Made by a program: the position numbers and the translations under genes. Below the pieces are notes generated by a model, which ran no database searches, was not told the DNA's origin, and was given only the letters and a program-made list of their open reading frames with translations. Source: a virus. From it: DNA of 40,500 bases. Numbering within the stretch: position 1 is the first letter of the stretch; every line of letters starts with the position of its first letter. The stretch spans positions 1 through 40,500 of IMG/VR virus record IMGVR_UViG_3300030085_003024. One strand, given 5' to 3'. Below are positions 14,545 to 22,722 of this stretch, in pieces.

Positions 14545-15125
14545 TGTTACAGAGTTTATTAAGTGGATTAGTTTTATTCACATCATTCAGTGCGAGAACA
14601 CCTAATGATGATTCTATTCTTAAAGATGATTATGAAATTGCAATCGGATTTAAATCTGAAAACATATATTTCAAAAGAGATTGGGAACGAGAGTTAGGTA
14701 AATCTTATATCGATGATGAGATATGGTTTGAGTATGAACCTAAGAACTTTTATTTCAAACCACAATATGTTAATAAAGCATCTCGTGATTTAAGATATGG
14801 TAAGGCTGATGTTCGTTATCGTGATGGTGATTATTCAATTGGATACACAGGTTTATACTCTGAAGATAAATTCGAAAGTGGTATATCTGTAGGTATTCAA
14901 AGAAAAAAACAAATCAATGATAAATTCTCAATGGAAGTAAAATGGGATGGTTATTATTTCAGAGATGAATTAACTGGTGAAAATCGTTTTGATATGGAAG
15001 ATTATGCTCAGATTAATTGGAAGATTTCTGATAGGTTGATACTTACTAATATCTTTGATTACAATGATATTAAAGGTAGAGAATATTATACATTTAGAGT
15101 AGGAGTAGAATATGAACTTAAGTGA
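14541..15125 (+). CDS. Predicted beta-rich outer-membrane-like protein, 194 aa
   Basis: The N-terminus (MMLQSLLSGLVLFTSFSAR) looks like a signal peptide although the n-region lacks Lys/Arg. The remainder alternates polar and aromatic residues in strand-like units (YEIAIGFKSENIYFKRDW, IWFEYEPKNFYFKPQYVN, YSIGYTGLYS, ISVGIQRKK, MEVKWDGYYF) and ends in FRVGVEYELK, similar to a beta-barrel terminal strand. This suggests a small barrel exported to the outer membrane, perhaps altering the surface or blocking superinfection. This is inferred from pattern, not homology. Confidence 0.6.
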   Translation: MMLQSLLSGLVLFTSFSARTPNDDSILKDDYEIAIGFKSENIYFKRDWERELGKSYIDDEIWFEYEPKNFYFKPQYVNKASRDLRYGKADVRYRDGDYSIGYTGLYSEDKFESGISVGIQRKKQINDKFSMEVKWDGYYFRDELTGENRFDMEDYAQINWKISDRLILTNIFDYNDIKGREYYTFRVGVEYELK

Positions 15126-15282
15126 AATTAAAAAGAAATTAGAATATGCATATCAAGAAGAAGATTGGAATTTAATTGAAGATTTAATTGATGTGTTAGA
15201 TACATTAGTTACCATTGGAGAAGGTGATGATTATGGTAATACCTACGATGAAGATGGTGCTGAAGAAAGTTGGATAGAATAA
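15112..15282 (+). CDS. Acidic small protein, 56 aa
   Basis: MNLSEIKKKLEYAYQEEDWN, then a helical, strongly acidic end (ETYDEDGAEESWIE-like). AGGAG 6 bases before the ATG inside the barrel gene. It is the last gene before the RNA cluster. No family recognised. Confidence 0.6.
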   Translation: MNLSEIKKKLEYAYQEEDWNLIEDLIDVLDTLVTIGEGDDYGNTYDEDGAEESWIE

Positions 15283-15290
15283 ATTTATTC

Positions 15291-15363
<73 letters not shown>

Positions 15364-15369
15364 CAACGA

Positions 15370-15407
15370 TGAGTACAATACTACTCACTTGAGTAATATA
15401 TTACTCA
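15370..15407 (+). repeat. Inverted repeats between tRNA-Thr and tmRNA
   Basis: TGAGTA (15370-15375) pairs with TACTCA (15382-15387). Next to it is an 18-base perfect palindrome, TGAGTAATATATTACTCA (15390-15407). Because both share TGAGTA/TACTCA arms, alternative pairings are possible. It may be an RNA-processing stem between the tRNA and tmRNA or a protein-binding site. Confidence 0.7.
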
Positions 15408-15417
15408 TTAATGATAT

Positions 15418-15757
15418 GGGGCCGACAGGTATCGACTGGTATTTGTTTGGTATTAAGTGCAACGAGGTTTGAGCAAGACCTACTAAAAAAGGTTCATTTT
15501 GTGAATTGGCACATATTCCAATGTTGCTTACGCTTAAGTAAGCCATCTTACTTATGACTCCGATAGTAAGATAAGATGTCGATATCGGAACCAAACTCAC
15601 TTCAGGTTTAGAGTATAAATGAAATCTCAGTTAAACCATTCTGAACAAAATGGGATATGGTGGGTTGTTGGTGACTACCGATTTGGAACCTAACTAAGTT
15701 GTGAATGACTTGGTATTGAGAATAGGCAGGACGGCGGTTCGAATCCGCCCGGCTCCA
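15418..15757 (+). ncRNA. ssrA: tmRNA (SsrA), one-piece
   Basis: The tRNA-like ends are GGGGCCG (15418-15424) and CGGCTCC plus discriminator A (15750-15757), with the G3-U70 wobble read by AlaRS. The T arm GGCGG-TTCGAAT-CCGCC is canonical. The reading frame GGC ACA TAT TCC AAT GTT GCT TAC GCT TAA (15508-15537) gives tag GTYSNVAYA if GGC is the resume codon; the stop lies in the loop of a 6-bp hairpin GCTTAC/GTAAGC. The 340-nt length is normal. The molecule would rescue stalled ribosomes. The tag end VAYA differs from the usual ALAA. Resume codon choice is inferred. Confidence 0.93.
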
Positions 15758-15761
15758 CAAT

Positions 15762-15846
15762 GGTAAGTTGGCTGAGTGGTTAAAAGCATCAGACTGTAAA
15801 TCTGACTCTCGTATGAGATACGGTGGTTCGAATCCATCACTTACCA
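15762..15846 (+). tRNA. tRNA-Tyr (GTA)
   Basis: Acceptor GGTAAGT pairs with ACTTACC (15839-15845), discriminator A. Anticodon stem TCAGA/TCTGA encloses CTGTAAA (anticodon GTA). A long variable arm (class II) precedes the T arm GGTGG-TTCGAAT-CCATC. It begins five bases after the tmRNA, so the two are almost certainly co-transcribed. Confidence 0.95.
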
Positions 15847-15899
15847 CGATTTAACATATAAACAAAATGCAAAAACATTAAGTTTTTACATAGAAAGGT

Positions 15900-15911
15900 T
15901 ATATTTATATA
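15900..15911 (+). promoter_or_regulatory. Candidate phage late promoter (TATATTTATATA)
   Basis: Second exact copy of the 12-mer. It ends at the first base of the ATG at 15911. If it is a -10-type element, transcription would start downstream of that ATG and the 3D-domain protein would begin at ATG 15947 instead. Confidence 0.5.
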
Positions 15912-16456
15912 TGAGTGATTATGAAGAACTTTATGATGATAACATTATGAAGAACAAATTAATTTACATATTAGCTATGCTAATCGTTTTATTTAACGGT
16001 TTTGTATGGACAGAAATCTTTGACAATTACAAAGAATTCCATAAGGAATCAGTTCGCGAACTAACTCTTGAAAACGAAAGATTAAAAGAAATCGTTGATG
16101 AGTTTAAACTTGAGGGAATGGAAGTGACAGTGACAATGTATCATCCTGTTCGTTCTCAGACAGATTCTACACCGAACATTCTCGCGGATGGAACGCGTAT
16201 AAGGGTACACAAAGCTAGTGAGTATCGATTCATTGCGGTGAGTAGAAATCTTCTGAAACAACACGGCGGATTCTTGGAGTATGGTGATTTTATTGTTTTA
16301 AGTGGAACTGGTCATAAAGATGGAGTTTATCAAGTTAAAGATACGATGAATAAGAGGTTTGTAAACAGAGTTGATATATTAGAATCACCTGGTACTAAAC
16401 CTTATAAGATTGACACGGCAAAAATAATGAAGACTGATTTAGTATTGAATAATTAA
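15911..16456 (+). CDS. 3D-domain protein with N-terminal membrane anchor
   Basis: 181 aa. An N-terminal hydrophobic segment (NKLIYILAMLIVLFNGFVW, about 14-35) is followed by a short coiled coil (about 45-65). A double-psi beta-barrel of the 3D (Asp-Asp-Asp) type follows: VTVTMYHPV...ADGTRI, YGDFIVLSG and VKDTMNKRF. 3D domains occur in lytic transglycosylase-like wall enzymes such as MltA and in Gram-positive wall proteins. The anchor places it in the inner membrane or periplasm, suggesting a lysis or peptidoglycan role. Start uncertain: 15911 or 15947. Confidence 0.75.
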   Translation: MSDYEELYDDNIMKNKLIYILAMLIVLFNGFVWTEIFDNYKEFHKESVRELTLENERLKEIVDEFKLEGMEVTVTMYHPVRSQTDSTPNILADGTRIRVHKASEYRFIAVSRNLLKQHGGFLEYGDFIVLSGTGHKDGVYQVKDTMNKRFVNRVDILESPGTKPYKIDTAKIMKTDLVLNN

Positions 16457-16471
16457 AAATTGAGGTAATAA

Positions 16472-18082
16472 TTGAAAAAATGGTTTTATGAAAGAAGTAG
16501 ATTTAGTGAGTTTAAATCAAACACCACTTATCACGAACTACTTTCTATGTCACAAACAGAGTTTATTGAATGGGCTCGTTTATTAAGAAAAGAAGTAACT
16601 ACTCAATGGGATGAGTATGGTACGCCACCTGTTATTGGAAAAAATGAACAAGGTATTGTTGAATCATTTTCTAAACTAAAAGATAATCCTTGTAAGTTTC
16701 TTGAAGAAGATAAAACGGGTGATGAAGAATCTCTTGGAATTATACAGAACTTTAATAAAGATGCAAGTGCTGTAAATCAATTCTTTCCAACAATGTTAAA
16801 AACAAAAATATCAGTTGGTAAAACTGCTGATAATGGTTTATCTATTTATGACCACTTCGCAGACCCTAATATGGAAGAGAAGTTTGTAAAGATTATGACA
16901 AGGGCTGTTAAAAAAGATTCTATGTATAGTTGGAGTAGAAGTATTGTAAATAAAAGAGATGAGAATCCATTTTGGAATGGACAAGATGGAATACAATTTA
17001 TTAAAGATGTTCACGCTGGTAAAGTGTTTGTTGATAAGTGGGAAGATTATGATATTGTGTTAGCTCGTGTTAAAGATATCACTACAGATAATTATGGTAC
17101 ATTTAATGAAGAGTATCAAGGATTTAAGAATTTATATTTAACATCACAAGAAGTTAAAGATTTAGTTAAAGGTGGTTATTTAAATGAAACACAAGTAAGT
17201 AATCTTGGTGATATACCAGAATCAGAAACTGCTAAGAATGGTAATGTAACTAATTTCTTTTATTTGATTCGTTGGTATAATAAAAAAGATGGTATCTTTC
17301 CAAAGATATTACAAGTGTTTAGATTAAGTTGTGGACAACCTGCGGTAAACTTTCCAGCATTAACTGCTAAGTATTTGTATGAAACTTATACATCACATAT
17401 TGAGGAACCAATCACAATCTATGATTCATCAAGTGGTTGGGGTGGTAGAATCATTGGTGCTATGAGTATGAGAAAGAAAGCACACTATGTTGGTACAGAC
17501 CCTAATCCAGATACAAGTGGTAGATACCAAGCAGTTGCTGATTTCTATAATAACAATTGTGTGGATAATGAAAGTGAAACATTTCAAAAGTTTTTTGAAG
17601 TAGAGAAGAAATCAAATACTTATGAAGTATTTACAGATGGTAGTGAATTAATTGGGAACAATCCTGAGTTTCAGAAGTATAAAGGTAAGTTAGACATAGT
17701 GTTCACTTCACCACCTTATTTTAATCGTGAACAATATTCACAAGATGAGAATCAAAGTTTTAAAGCATATTCAGAGTATGAGGATTGGAGAGATAACTTC
17801 TTAAGACCTACATTAACTACGGCGTACACTTATCTTAAAAATGATAGATATATCCTTTGGAATATCGCAGATATTAAGATTGGCGACTCCCTATATTATC
17901 CACTTGAACAAGATAGTATAGATATTATATCAGAGTTAGGTGGAGAGTATAAAGGTAAGTTAAAGATGTTAATGACACGAATGGTAGGATTAGACCCAAG
18001 TAAAAGTGGAATCAAAAACGCAGTGAAACATAATGGGAAAGCTTATAAATTTGAACCTATATTTGTATTTCATAAAGGATAA
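16472..18082 (+). CDS. DNA methyltransferase (N4-C/N6-A type)
   Basis: 536 aa, TTG start 4 bases after GAGG. The C-terminal half is a SAM-dependent DNA methylase: motif I DSSSGWGGR (318-326), motif IV TSPPYF (412-417), then LKNDRYILWNIADI. SPPY is typical of exocyclic-amino methylases, with TSPPY favouring N4-cytosine. The N-terminal 300 residues are not recognised and may bind the target or another substrate. No restriction endonuclease is adjacent, so self-protection or DNA marking is likely. It precedes asparagine synthase by 3 bases. Confidence 0.85.
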   Translation: MKKWFYERSRFSEFKSNTTYHELLSMSQTEFIEWARLLRKEVTTQWDEYGTPPVIGKNEQGIVESFSKLKDNPCKFLEEDKTGDEESLGIIQNFNKDASAVNQFFPTMLKTKISVGKTADNGLSIYDHFADPNMEEKFVKIMTRAVKKDSMYSWSRSIVNKRDENPFWNGQDGIQFIKDVHAGKVFVDKWEDYDIVLARVKDITTDNYGTFNEEYQGFKNLYLTSQEVKDLVKGGYLNETQVSNLGDIPESETAKNGNVTNFFYLIRWYNKKDGIFPKILQVFRLSCGQPAVNFPALTAKYLYETYTSHIEEPITIYDSSSGWGGRIIGAMSMRKKAHYVGTDPNPDTSGRYQAVADFYNNNCVDNESETFQKFFEVEKKSNTYEVFTDGSELIGNNPEFQKYKGKLDIVFTSPPYFNREQYSQDENQSFKAYSEYEDWRDNFLRPTLTTAYTYLKNDRYILWNIADIKIGDSLYYPLEQDSIDIISELGGEYKGKLKMLMTRMVGLDPSKSGIKNAVKHNGKAYKFEPIFVFHKG

Positions 18083-18085
18083 GTT

Positions 18086-19768
18086 ATGTGTGGAATCATA
18101 GGTGGTAATAAATTTAAAAACGATACGAAAATCCAACAAGGGTTATTGAGTATTATACATAGAGGAAAAGATGATAACACCATTTTCTCATTTGATAACA
18201 ATATGTATCTCTCGCATAATCGTTTATCCATCCAAGATTTAAGTGAAGTTGCCAATCAACCGATGGTTTCCGATGATTCGAGATATTACCTTGCATTCAA
18301 TGGTGAGCTATGGAAAAGTTCCTTTGATAAGTTTGATAAGAAACTTCGTAAACTTTATAACTTTAAAACCGAGAAAAGTGATACCGAACTTTTACTTTAT
18401 TATTTAATACACAACATCAAAAATATCGGTCGTTCACTTCGTGAACTTGATGGTATGTTTGCGTTTTCTTTGTACGATAGTGAAACCAACACCACTTACT
18501 TGGGTAGAGATTTTATTGGTAGGATGCCATTGTATTATCATTATGATGGTGAGAAGTTTGGATATTGTAGTGAGGCTAAAGGATTAAGAGTTGGGTTAGA
18601 TACACCTTATTATAAAATAGATGTAAAGAGTAAGTATCATAAAATGGCTGATGTGAAAGATAAGGAAACAATATATCCAGTCTTACCTGGTCATTTAATT
18701 ACATTTGAACCACATCCATTTGTAACTGATTCGTATGAAATAAAAGAAGAAGTTTGGTATACATTTAAAGATGAGTATGATAAAGATAATCAAAGTTATT
18801 ATACAAGAGATGAAGAACAATTCAGACATTTCGAACAAGAGGATAAAGGTGTTGATTACTATGTGAATGGATTCAAAGATATCGTGAATGAAGCTGTAGA
18901 TAATGAATTAATTAGTGATGTACCTGTATGTACAATCTTAAGTGGTGGTATTGATAGTACTATTATCACTTATCTGTTATCAAAAAAATTAAAGAATGTT
19001 GAGGCATTTGTAGTGAATGTAAATCCACTTCGTAAATCTAAATACAAAGATGATTTATATTATGCTCGAATGGCCGCAAAAGAATTTGGTATCAAACTAC
19101 ACGAAGTAAATGTTGATAGAGAAGATATCGAAAAGAAACTAAAAGAAAGTATATGGGCAAGTGAAACATTTAAATGGACTCAAGTATCACCAGCAGTTGC
19201 ACAATTATTCTTGGCAGAAGAGATTGAGAAACAAGGATATAAAGTTGTGTTTGGTGGTGAGGGAGCTGATGAGATATTTGCTTCATATGGTGATGTTAAA
19301 AGATTCTGTTGGAATGAACCTGTACATTGGCATCAAAAAAGAATTAATTTATTAAATGGATTACATAAAAGTAATTTAGTTCGTACAAATAAATCTATGA
19401 TGTATGGTGGAACCGTAGAATTAAGAACACCATTTTTAAATAAAGAGGTTATAGACTTTGGATTAAGAATCCCTACAAAATATCGTGATGAAAACTATGA
19501 AGTAAGAAAAAACTTCGAATACAAAACAACAGAACATTCTGATGGAAATGTAATGAAGTTTATTTTAAGAAAGGCTTTTGAGAATGATATATCTGAAGAA
19601 TTATTATGGAGACCAAAGAAAACATTCCAAGTTGGTTGTCATACAGATTACTTAAAAACAGAAGAACCAATGATGTATAAAGTATTTGGTGAGTTGTTTG
19701 TAAAGGGAAATGGTTATACTGAATATCTATCAAAATCAGATAAAAAAATAAATTTAGAAAAAAAATAA
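18086..19768 (+). CDS. asnB: Asparagine synthase (glutamine-hydrolysing)
   Basis: 560 aa, close to E. coli AsnB in length. The N-terminal Ntn glutaminase has the catalytic Cys2 (MCGIIGG), RLSIQDLS, AFNGELW and LDGMFAFSLYD. The C-terminal synthetase has the PP-loop LSGGIDST (285-292) and GGEGADEIF. It would use glutamine, aspartate and ATP to make asparagine or, in diverged members, amidate other carboxylates. HRGKDD replaces the usual HRGPDD near residue 26. The gene follows the methyltransferase by 3 bases. Enzyme class is secure; the true phage substrate is open. Confidence 0.92.
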   Translation: MCGIIGGNKFKNDTKIQQGLLSIIHRGKDDNTIFSFDNNMYLSHNRLSIQDLSEVANQPMVSDDSRYYLAFNGELWKSSFDKFDKKLRKLYNFKTEKSDTELLLYYLIHNIKNIGRSLRELDGMFAFSLYDSETNTTYLGRDFIGRMPLYYHYDGEKFGYCSEAKGLRVGLDTPYYKIDVKSKYHKMADVKDKETIYPVLPGHLITFEPHPFVTDSYEIKEEVWYTFKDEYDKDNQSYYTRDEEQFRHFEQEDKGVDYYVNGFKDIVNEAVDNELISDVPVCTILSGGIDSTIITYLLSKKLKNVEAFVVNVNPLRKSKYKDDLYYARMAAKEFGIKLHEVNVDREDIEKKLKESIWASETFKWTQVSPAVAQLFLAEEIEKQGYKVVFGGEGADEIFASYGDVKRFCWNEPVHWHQKRINLLNGLHKSNLVRTNKSMMYGGTVELRTPFLNKEVIDFGLRIPTKYRDENYEVRKNFEYKTTEHSDGNVMKFILRKAFENDISEELLWRPKKTFQVGCHTDYLKTEEPMMYKVFGELFVKGNGYTEYLSKSDKKINLEKK

Positions 19769-19776
19769 AAAAAGAC

Positions 19777-19806
19777 TTGACTTTTATATATTTTTTTTCG
19801 TATATT
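19777..19806 (+). promoter_or_regulatory. Promoter P3, TTGACT-18-TATATT
   Basis: TTGACT at 19777-19782, 18-base spacer, TATATT at 19801-19806; the same AAAAAAGACTTGACTT block as P1, P2 and P4. ATG 19812 begins five bases after the -10, so a start 6-8 bases downstream would give a leaderless or nearly leaderless mRNA. Confidence 0.75.
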
Positions 19807-19811
19807 CACAT

Positions 19812-21917
19812 ATGAAAAATAATGAAAGTACAAAGGTTATGTTAAGAACAATAATAGATAGCAATTTTGTATCCACACCGACTATTGAAGATATGGTGGG
19901 TGGATATCAACACATTAAGTATCACGCGGTGATAAATGGTAAAGTAGTAAAATCTACTACAGTAATCATTCCATCTCCTGGTCAAAGATTTAAACAATCA
20001 CCAGCCGCTCAAATGAATAGTAAGTTTATTGGTAATGGAATCCAATCTACTTGGAATGAAGAACATATGGGTATGGGTTTAATTACTTGGTTTACCAACA
20101 CAGCTAATCCACAAGTACTTTTAAATGATTTCTTTTATGAAACAACAAATGTTTTTGTTTGTTATGATGGTGAATCTAAGTTACACTTCATTCAACACTT
20201 TGTGAATGGTGAAGATGTATTTAAGGTTTTAGAAAAAAGAAAAGGTAAGATAGAATTTACATTACCTATTCAAGAATTTAAGGCTAAGAAAAATTCTTAT
20301 CAAGATTATAAATCACTTGAGTTGATTGAAATGTTTGATGAGTTTATGGCTCAAAGGAAAGAATCTAAACATTCTTCTGATTACCTAACTACTACTTGGA
20401 TGAAGATGAATGGTTATGATGAACTATTAAATAGGTTCTTAAAAAATGAAATGATTGTATCAAAGAAAACATTACAACCTGAAGTAGAATCAGATATTTA
20501 TCAGATTCTTGGTAGTTGTGGTGCTGAACAATCTGTATCTCAGTTATCTATGGCTCACATTAAATCAGAAATGTATAATCGTTTGTATTATCGTAATGAA
20601 ACACCAGATGATATGATGAGTAAAGTTTTATATAATATGATTGACCCGAGTGTAAGTAAGTTTCATTACTTAAACAAATTATTTGAACAGGTTAATCAAA
20701 CTGATAAAGATGGTTATAAAGAGTATGATGTATACTTTTATAATATGTTCTTATTCTCATTCCTACACATTGATAACTCTGGTAAGTTATACTTCTCTAC
20801 TGATATTGATTGGGATAGTATGATTCCAAAGTTTGTTCGTTGGACAAGAAATAGAAGAATTATAAAGTTCTTCAAAGAAAGAACACAAGCATTTACTGAA
20901 TTATCTTCTAATGAACAAGAACTACTAATTAATAAATTAACAGACAAGGTTGTACCAGTTTTAAATAAATTGTTTGAATTGATTGGTAAACAAAAATATC
21001 ATAGTAAGTACAGAAGTCAAAACAAGAATGGTATACCAAAACAAATTAGAACTCAGTTCTTAAGTGAATCACAAAATGTTTCTAATAAAGTAGTTGATGA
21101 AAAGATTATACCACTTATCACTAAGTTAAGTGTTAATCAAGATGATATTGGTATTATTATTCCAATGTTATTTGCTTCTCAATATATTGTTTCATCATCA
21201 TCACTATCTAAAAATGATGTAGAAAATGTATTAGATAATATTTTAGATACATATCAAAGTGGTTATGTAAACTACTTGTATGGAAAAGAATCATTGGCTG
21301 TGTTTGATACATTTGATGGTTATGATGGTGTACGAAAAGATTATAAAGAAATGGGTTATCCTAAATATGAATCAGTTGGTGAGGTTGGTTCATCATTAGG
21401 TGTGAGTGGGTTTGGTATGGAAGGTACTGCTCACTTAATGAAACACTTCTTACAAACTACCGGTTCTGTAAATCTTAATGAAGAGTTTGGTGATAAAGAA
21501 AATACCGCTAAGGTAAAAAGAAAACTAAAATCATATGTTGAAAACAAACTTGGTGGTTTGGATAAATTCAGAATGGTAAATCCACACGGAGATATCTTTG
21601 ATTGGTATGGGTTTGATATTGGACATCCAATACCAGATAGTGTTATTGGTAATACGGTTACTGAAACTCACTTTATTGTTGAGGAATCAAATAAGAATCG
21701 TAACAAATATCGTACTGATAATAAAGATGTAGTAAAGTATTACTCTCTATCTAATATGAAACTTCAAGAACTTATGGATGAGGCTTTCAGTAATAGAGAT
21801 AATGAAATGATTTCTAAACTTACTGATGTTGAAAAAACATTAGAGTTCTTAGTTGAATATCACGGAATTGAATTAGTTGAAATGGATTTTGATGAAGAGG
21901 GTTATATTGAAAAGTAA
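19812..21917 (+). CDS. Large unrecognised protein, 701 aa
   Basis: No family recognised. The protein is soluble (no signal or TM), lysine-rich, with no obvious nucleotide-binding motif. Features: a beta-like N-terminus (GGYQHIKYHAVINGKVVKS), a long helical middle (about 150-480, rich in Asn/Ser/Lys), a Gly/Ser patch (SVGEVGSSLGVSGFGMEGT, near 540) and a C-terminal IFDWYGFDIGHPIPDSVIG segment. It is the first gene after promoter P3 and is followed by three overlapping enzyme genes. It may be an early, possibly host-directed protein; this is inference. Confidence 0.75.
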   Translation: MKNNESTKVMLRTIIDSNFVSTPTIEDMVGGYQHIKYHAVINGKVVKSTTVIIPSPGQRFKQSPAAQMNSKFIGNGIQSTWNEEHMGMGLITWFTNTANPQVLLNDFFYETTNVFVCYDGESKLHFIQHFVNGEDVFKVLEKRKGKIEFTLPIQEFKAKKNSYQDYKSLELIEMFDEFMAQRKESKHSSDYLTTTWMKMNGYDELLNRFLKNEMIVSKKTLQPEVESDIYQILGSCGAEQSVSQLSMAHIKSEMYNRLYYRNETPDDMMSKVLYNMIDPSVSKFHYLNKLFEQVNQTDKDGYKEYDVYFYNMFLFSFLHIDNSGKLYFSTDIDWDSMIPKFVRWTRNRRIIKFFKERTQAFTELSSNEQELLINKLTDKVVPVLNKLFELIGKQKYHSKYRSQNKNGIPKQIRTQFLSESQNVSNKVVDEKIIPLITKLSVNQDDIGIIIPMLFASQYIVSSSSLSKNDVENVLDNILDTYQSGYVNYLYGKESLAVFDTFDGYDGVRKDYKEMGYPKYESVGEVGSSLGVSGFGMEGTAHLMKHFLQTTGSVNLNEEFGDKENTAKVKRKLKSYVENKLGGLDKFRMVNPHGDIFDWYGFDIGHPIPDSVIGNTVTETHFIVEESNKNRNKYRTDNKDVVKYYSLSNMKLQELMDEAFSNRDNEMISKLTDVEKTLEFLVEYHGIELVEMDFDEEGYIEK

Positions 21918-22722
21918 TATATTACTAAGAGATAAATCTGATTTAAAAGGTATAGAAGAATTTATACCTAATGTATACATTCAAGGTGCGATGGAAAAAT
22001 CTAATCATCCTGTAAATGATATCAAAGTGATATCAAATAAGTTCACCAAAATAGGTAAAACTATTTTAGATAAATATCCAAATTTAGAATGGGTTGTATA
22101 TCGTGGACACGGAACAGATGGAATAAATTTAGAACTCTGTAAACAATATGGGGTTGGTGTAGTGGCCACTAATCCCAATACAGAGGGATGTGCGAATTGG
22201 ATAAACGATAAATTAGTTGATGGTAATACAATTATATTTGGTAACGGAAGTATATCAAAGCGATTACAAGAATTAATGGAAACATATTATTCAGTAAATG
22301 GGTTTGAATATTGTGTAGTGAACTCAAGTGTTAAAGTTCATAATATAAACAATCATTATAAAAATGTGGTTTCGTGTGTACCACTAAATGATGAAACAGA
22401 AAATATGTTTAATTATGAATTATTTAAAAATGTAAATGATATGAATTTTGTTTCTATCAGTAGGGCTAAAACACACAACAATAAAGATTTATTAAAATTA
22501 ATTGCCGAAAAGAAATTGAAAAGCATATTTATAGATACATTAGGTACAGAACTAAGAGATGAATTAATCAATACAGGAAAAGTAACTTATACAAAACATA
22601 TGAGTTGGGATTATCTTGGACATAAGAACGACCATAATAAGTTAATAGAAATAATAAAATCTTGTTTAAATAATGATGTAGAGAATCCTGTGTTGGAGAG
22701 GAGAGTGAACAAATGGTTTTGA
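21907..22722 (+). CDS. D-2-hydroxyacid dehydrogenase-like protein
   Basis: 271 aa. Layout matches the family: PNLEWVVYRGHGTDGINLEL (early substrate/hinge), a degenerate nucleotide-loop IIFGNGSISKRLQELM (about 109-123), VSCVPLNDETENMFN, and the catalytic set R186 (SISRAK), E215 (LGTE) and H231 (TKHMSW). The N-terminus is short and the Gly-rich loop lacks the third Gly, so NAD binding may be altered. It would reduce a 2-oxoacid or oxidise a 2-hydroxyacid. TTG 21907 chosen (AGAGGG 6 bases upstream, 11-base overlap); ATG 21892 is an alternative. Confidence 0.7.
   Translation: MKSNILLRDKSDLKGIEEFIPNVYIQGAMEKSNHPVNDIKVISNKFTKIGKTILDKYPNLEWVVYRGHGTDGINLELCKQYGVGVVATNPNTEGCANWINDKLVDGNTIIFGNGSISKRLQELMETYYSVNGFEYCVVNSSVKVHNINNHYKNVVSCVPLNDETENMFNYELFKNVNDMNFVSISRAKTHNNKDLLKLIAEKKLKSIFIDTLGTELRDELINTGKVTYTKHMSWDYLGHKNDHNKLIEIIKSCLNNDVENPVLERRVNKWF

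Noticed and set aside
15608-15847. Minus-strand ORF across tmRNA and tRNA-Tyr
   Set aside because: It lies entirely over structured RNA genes; the pattern is a by-product of their conserved sequence.
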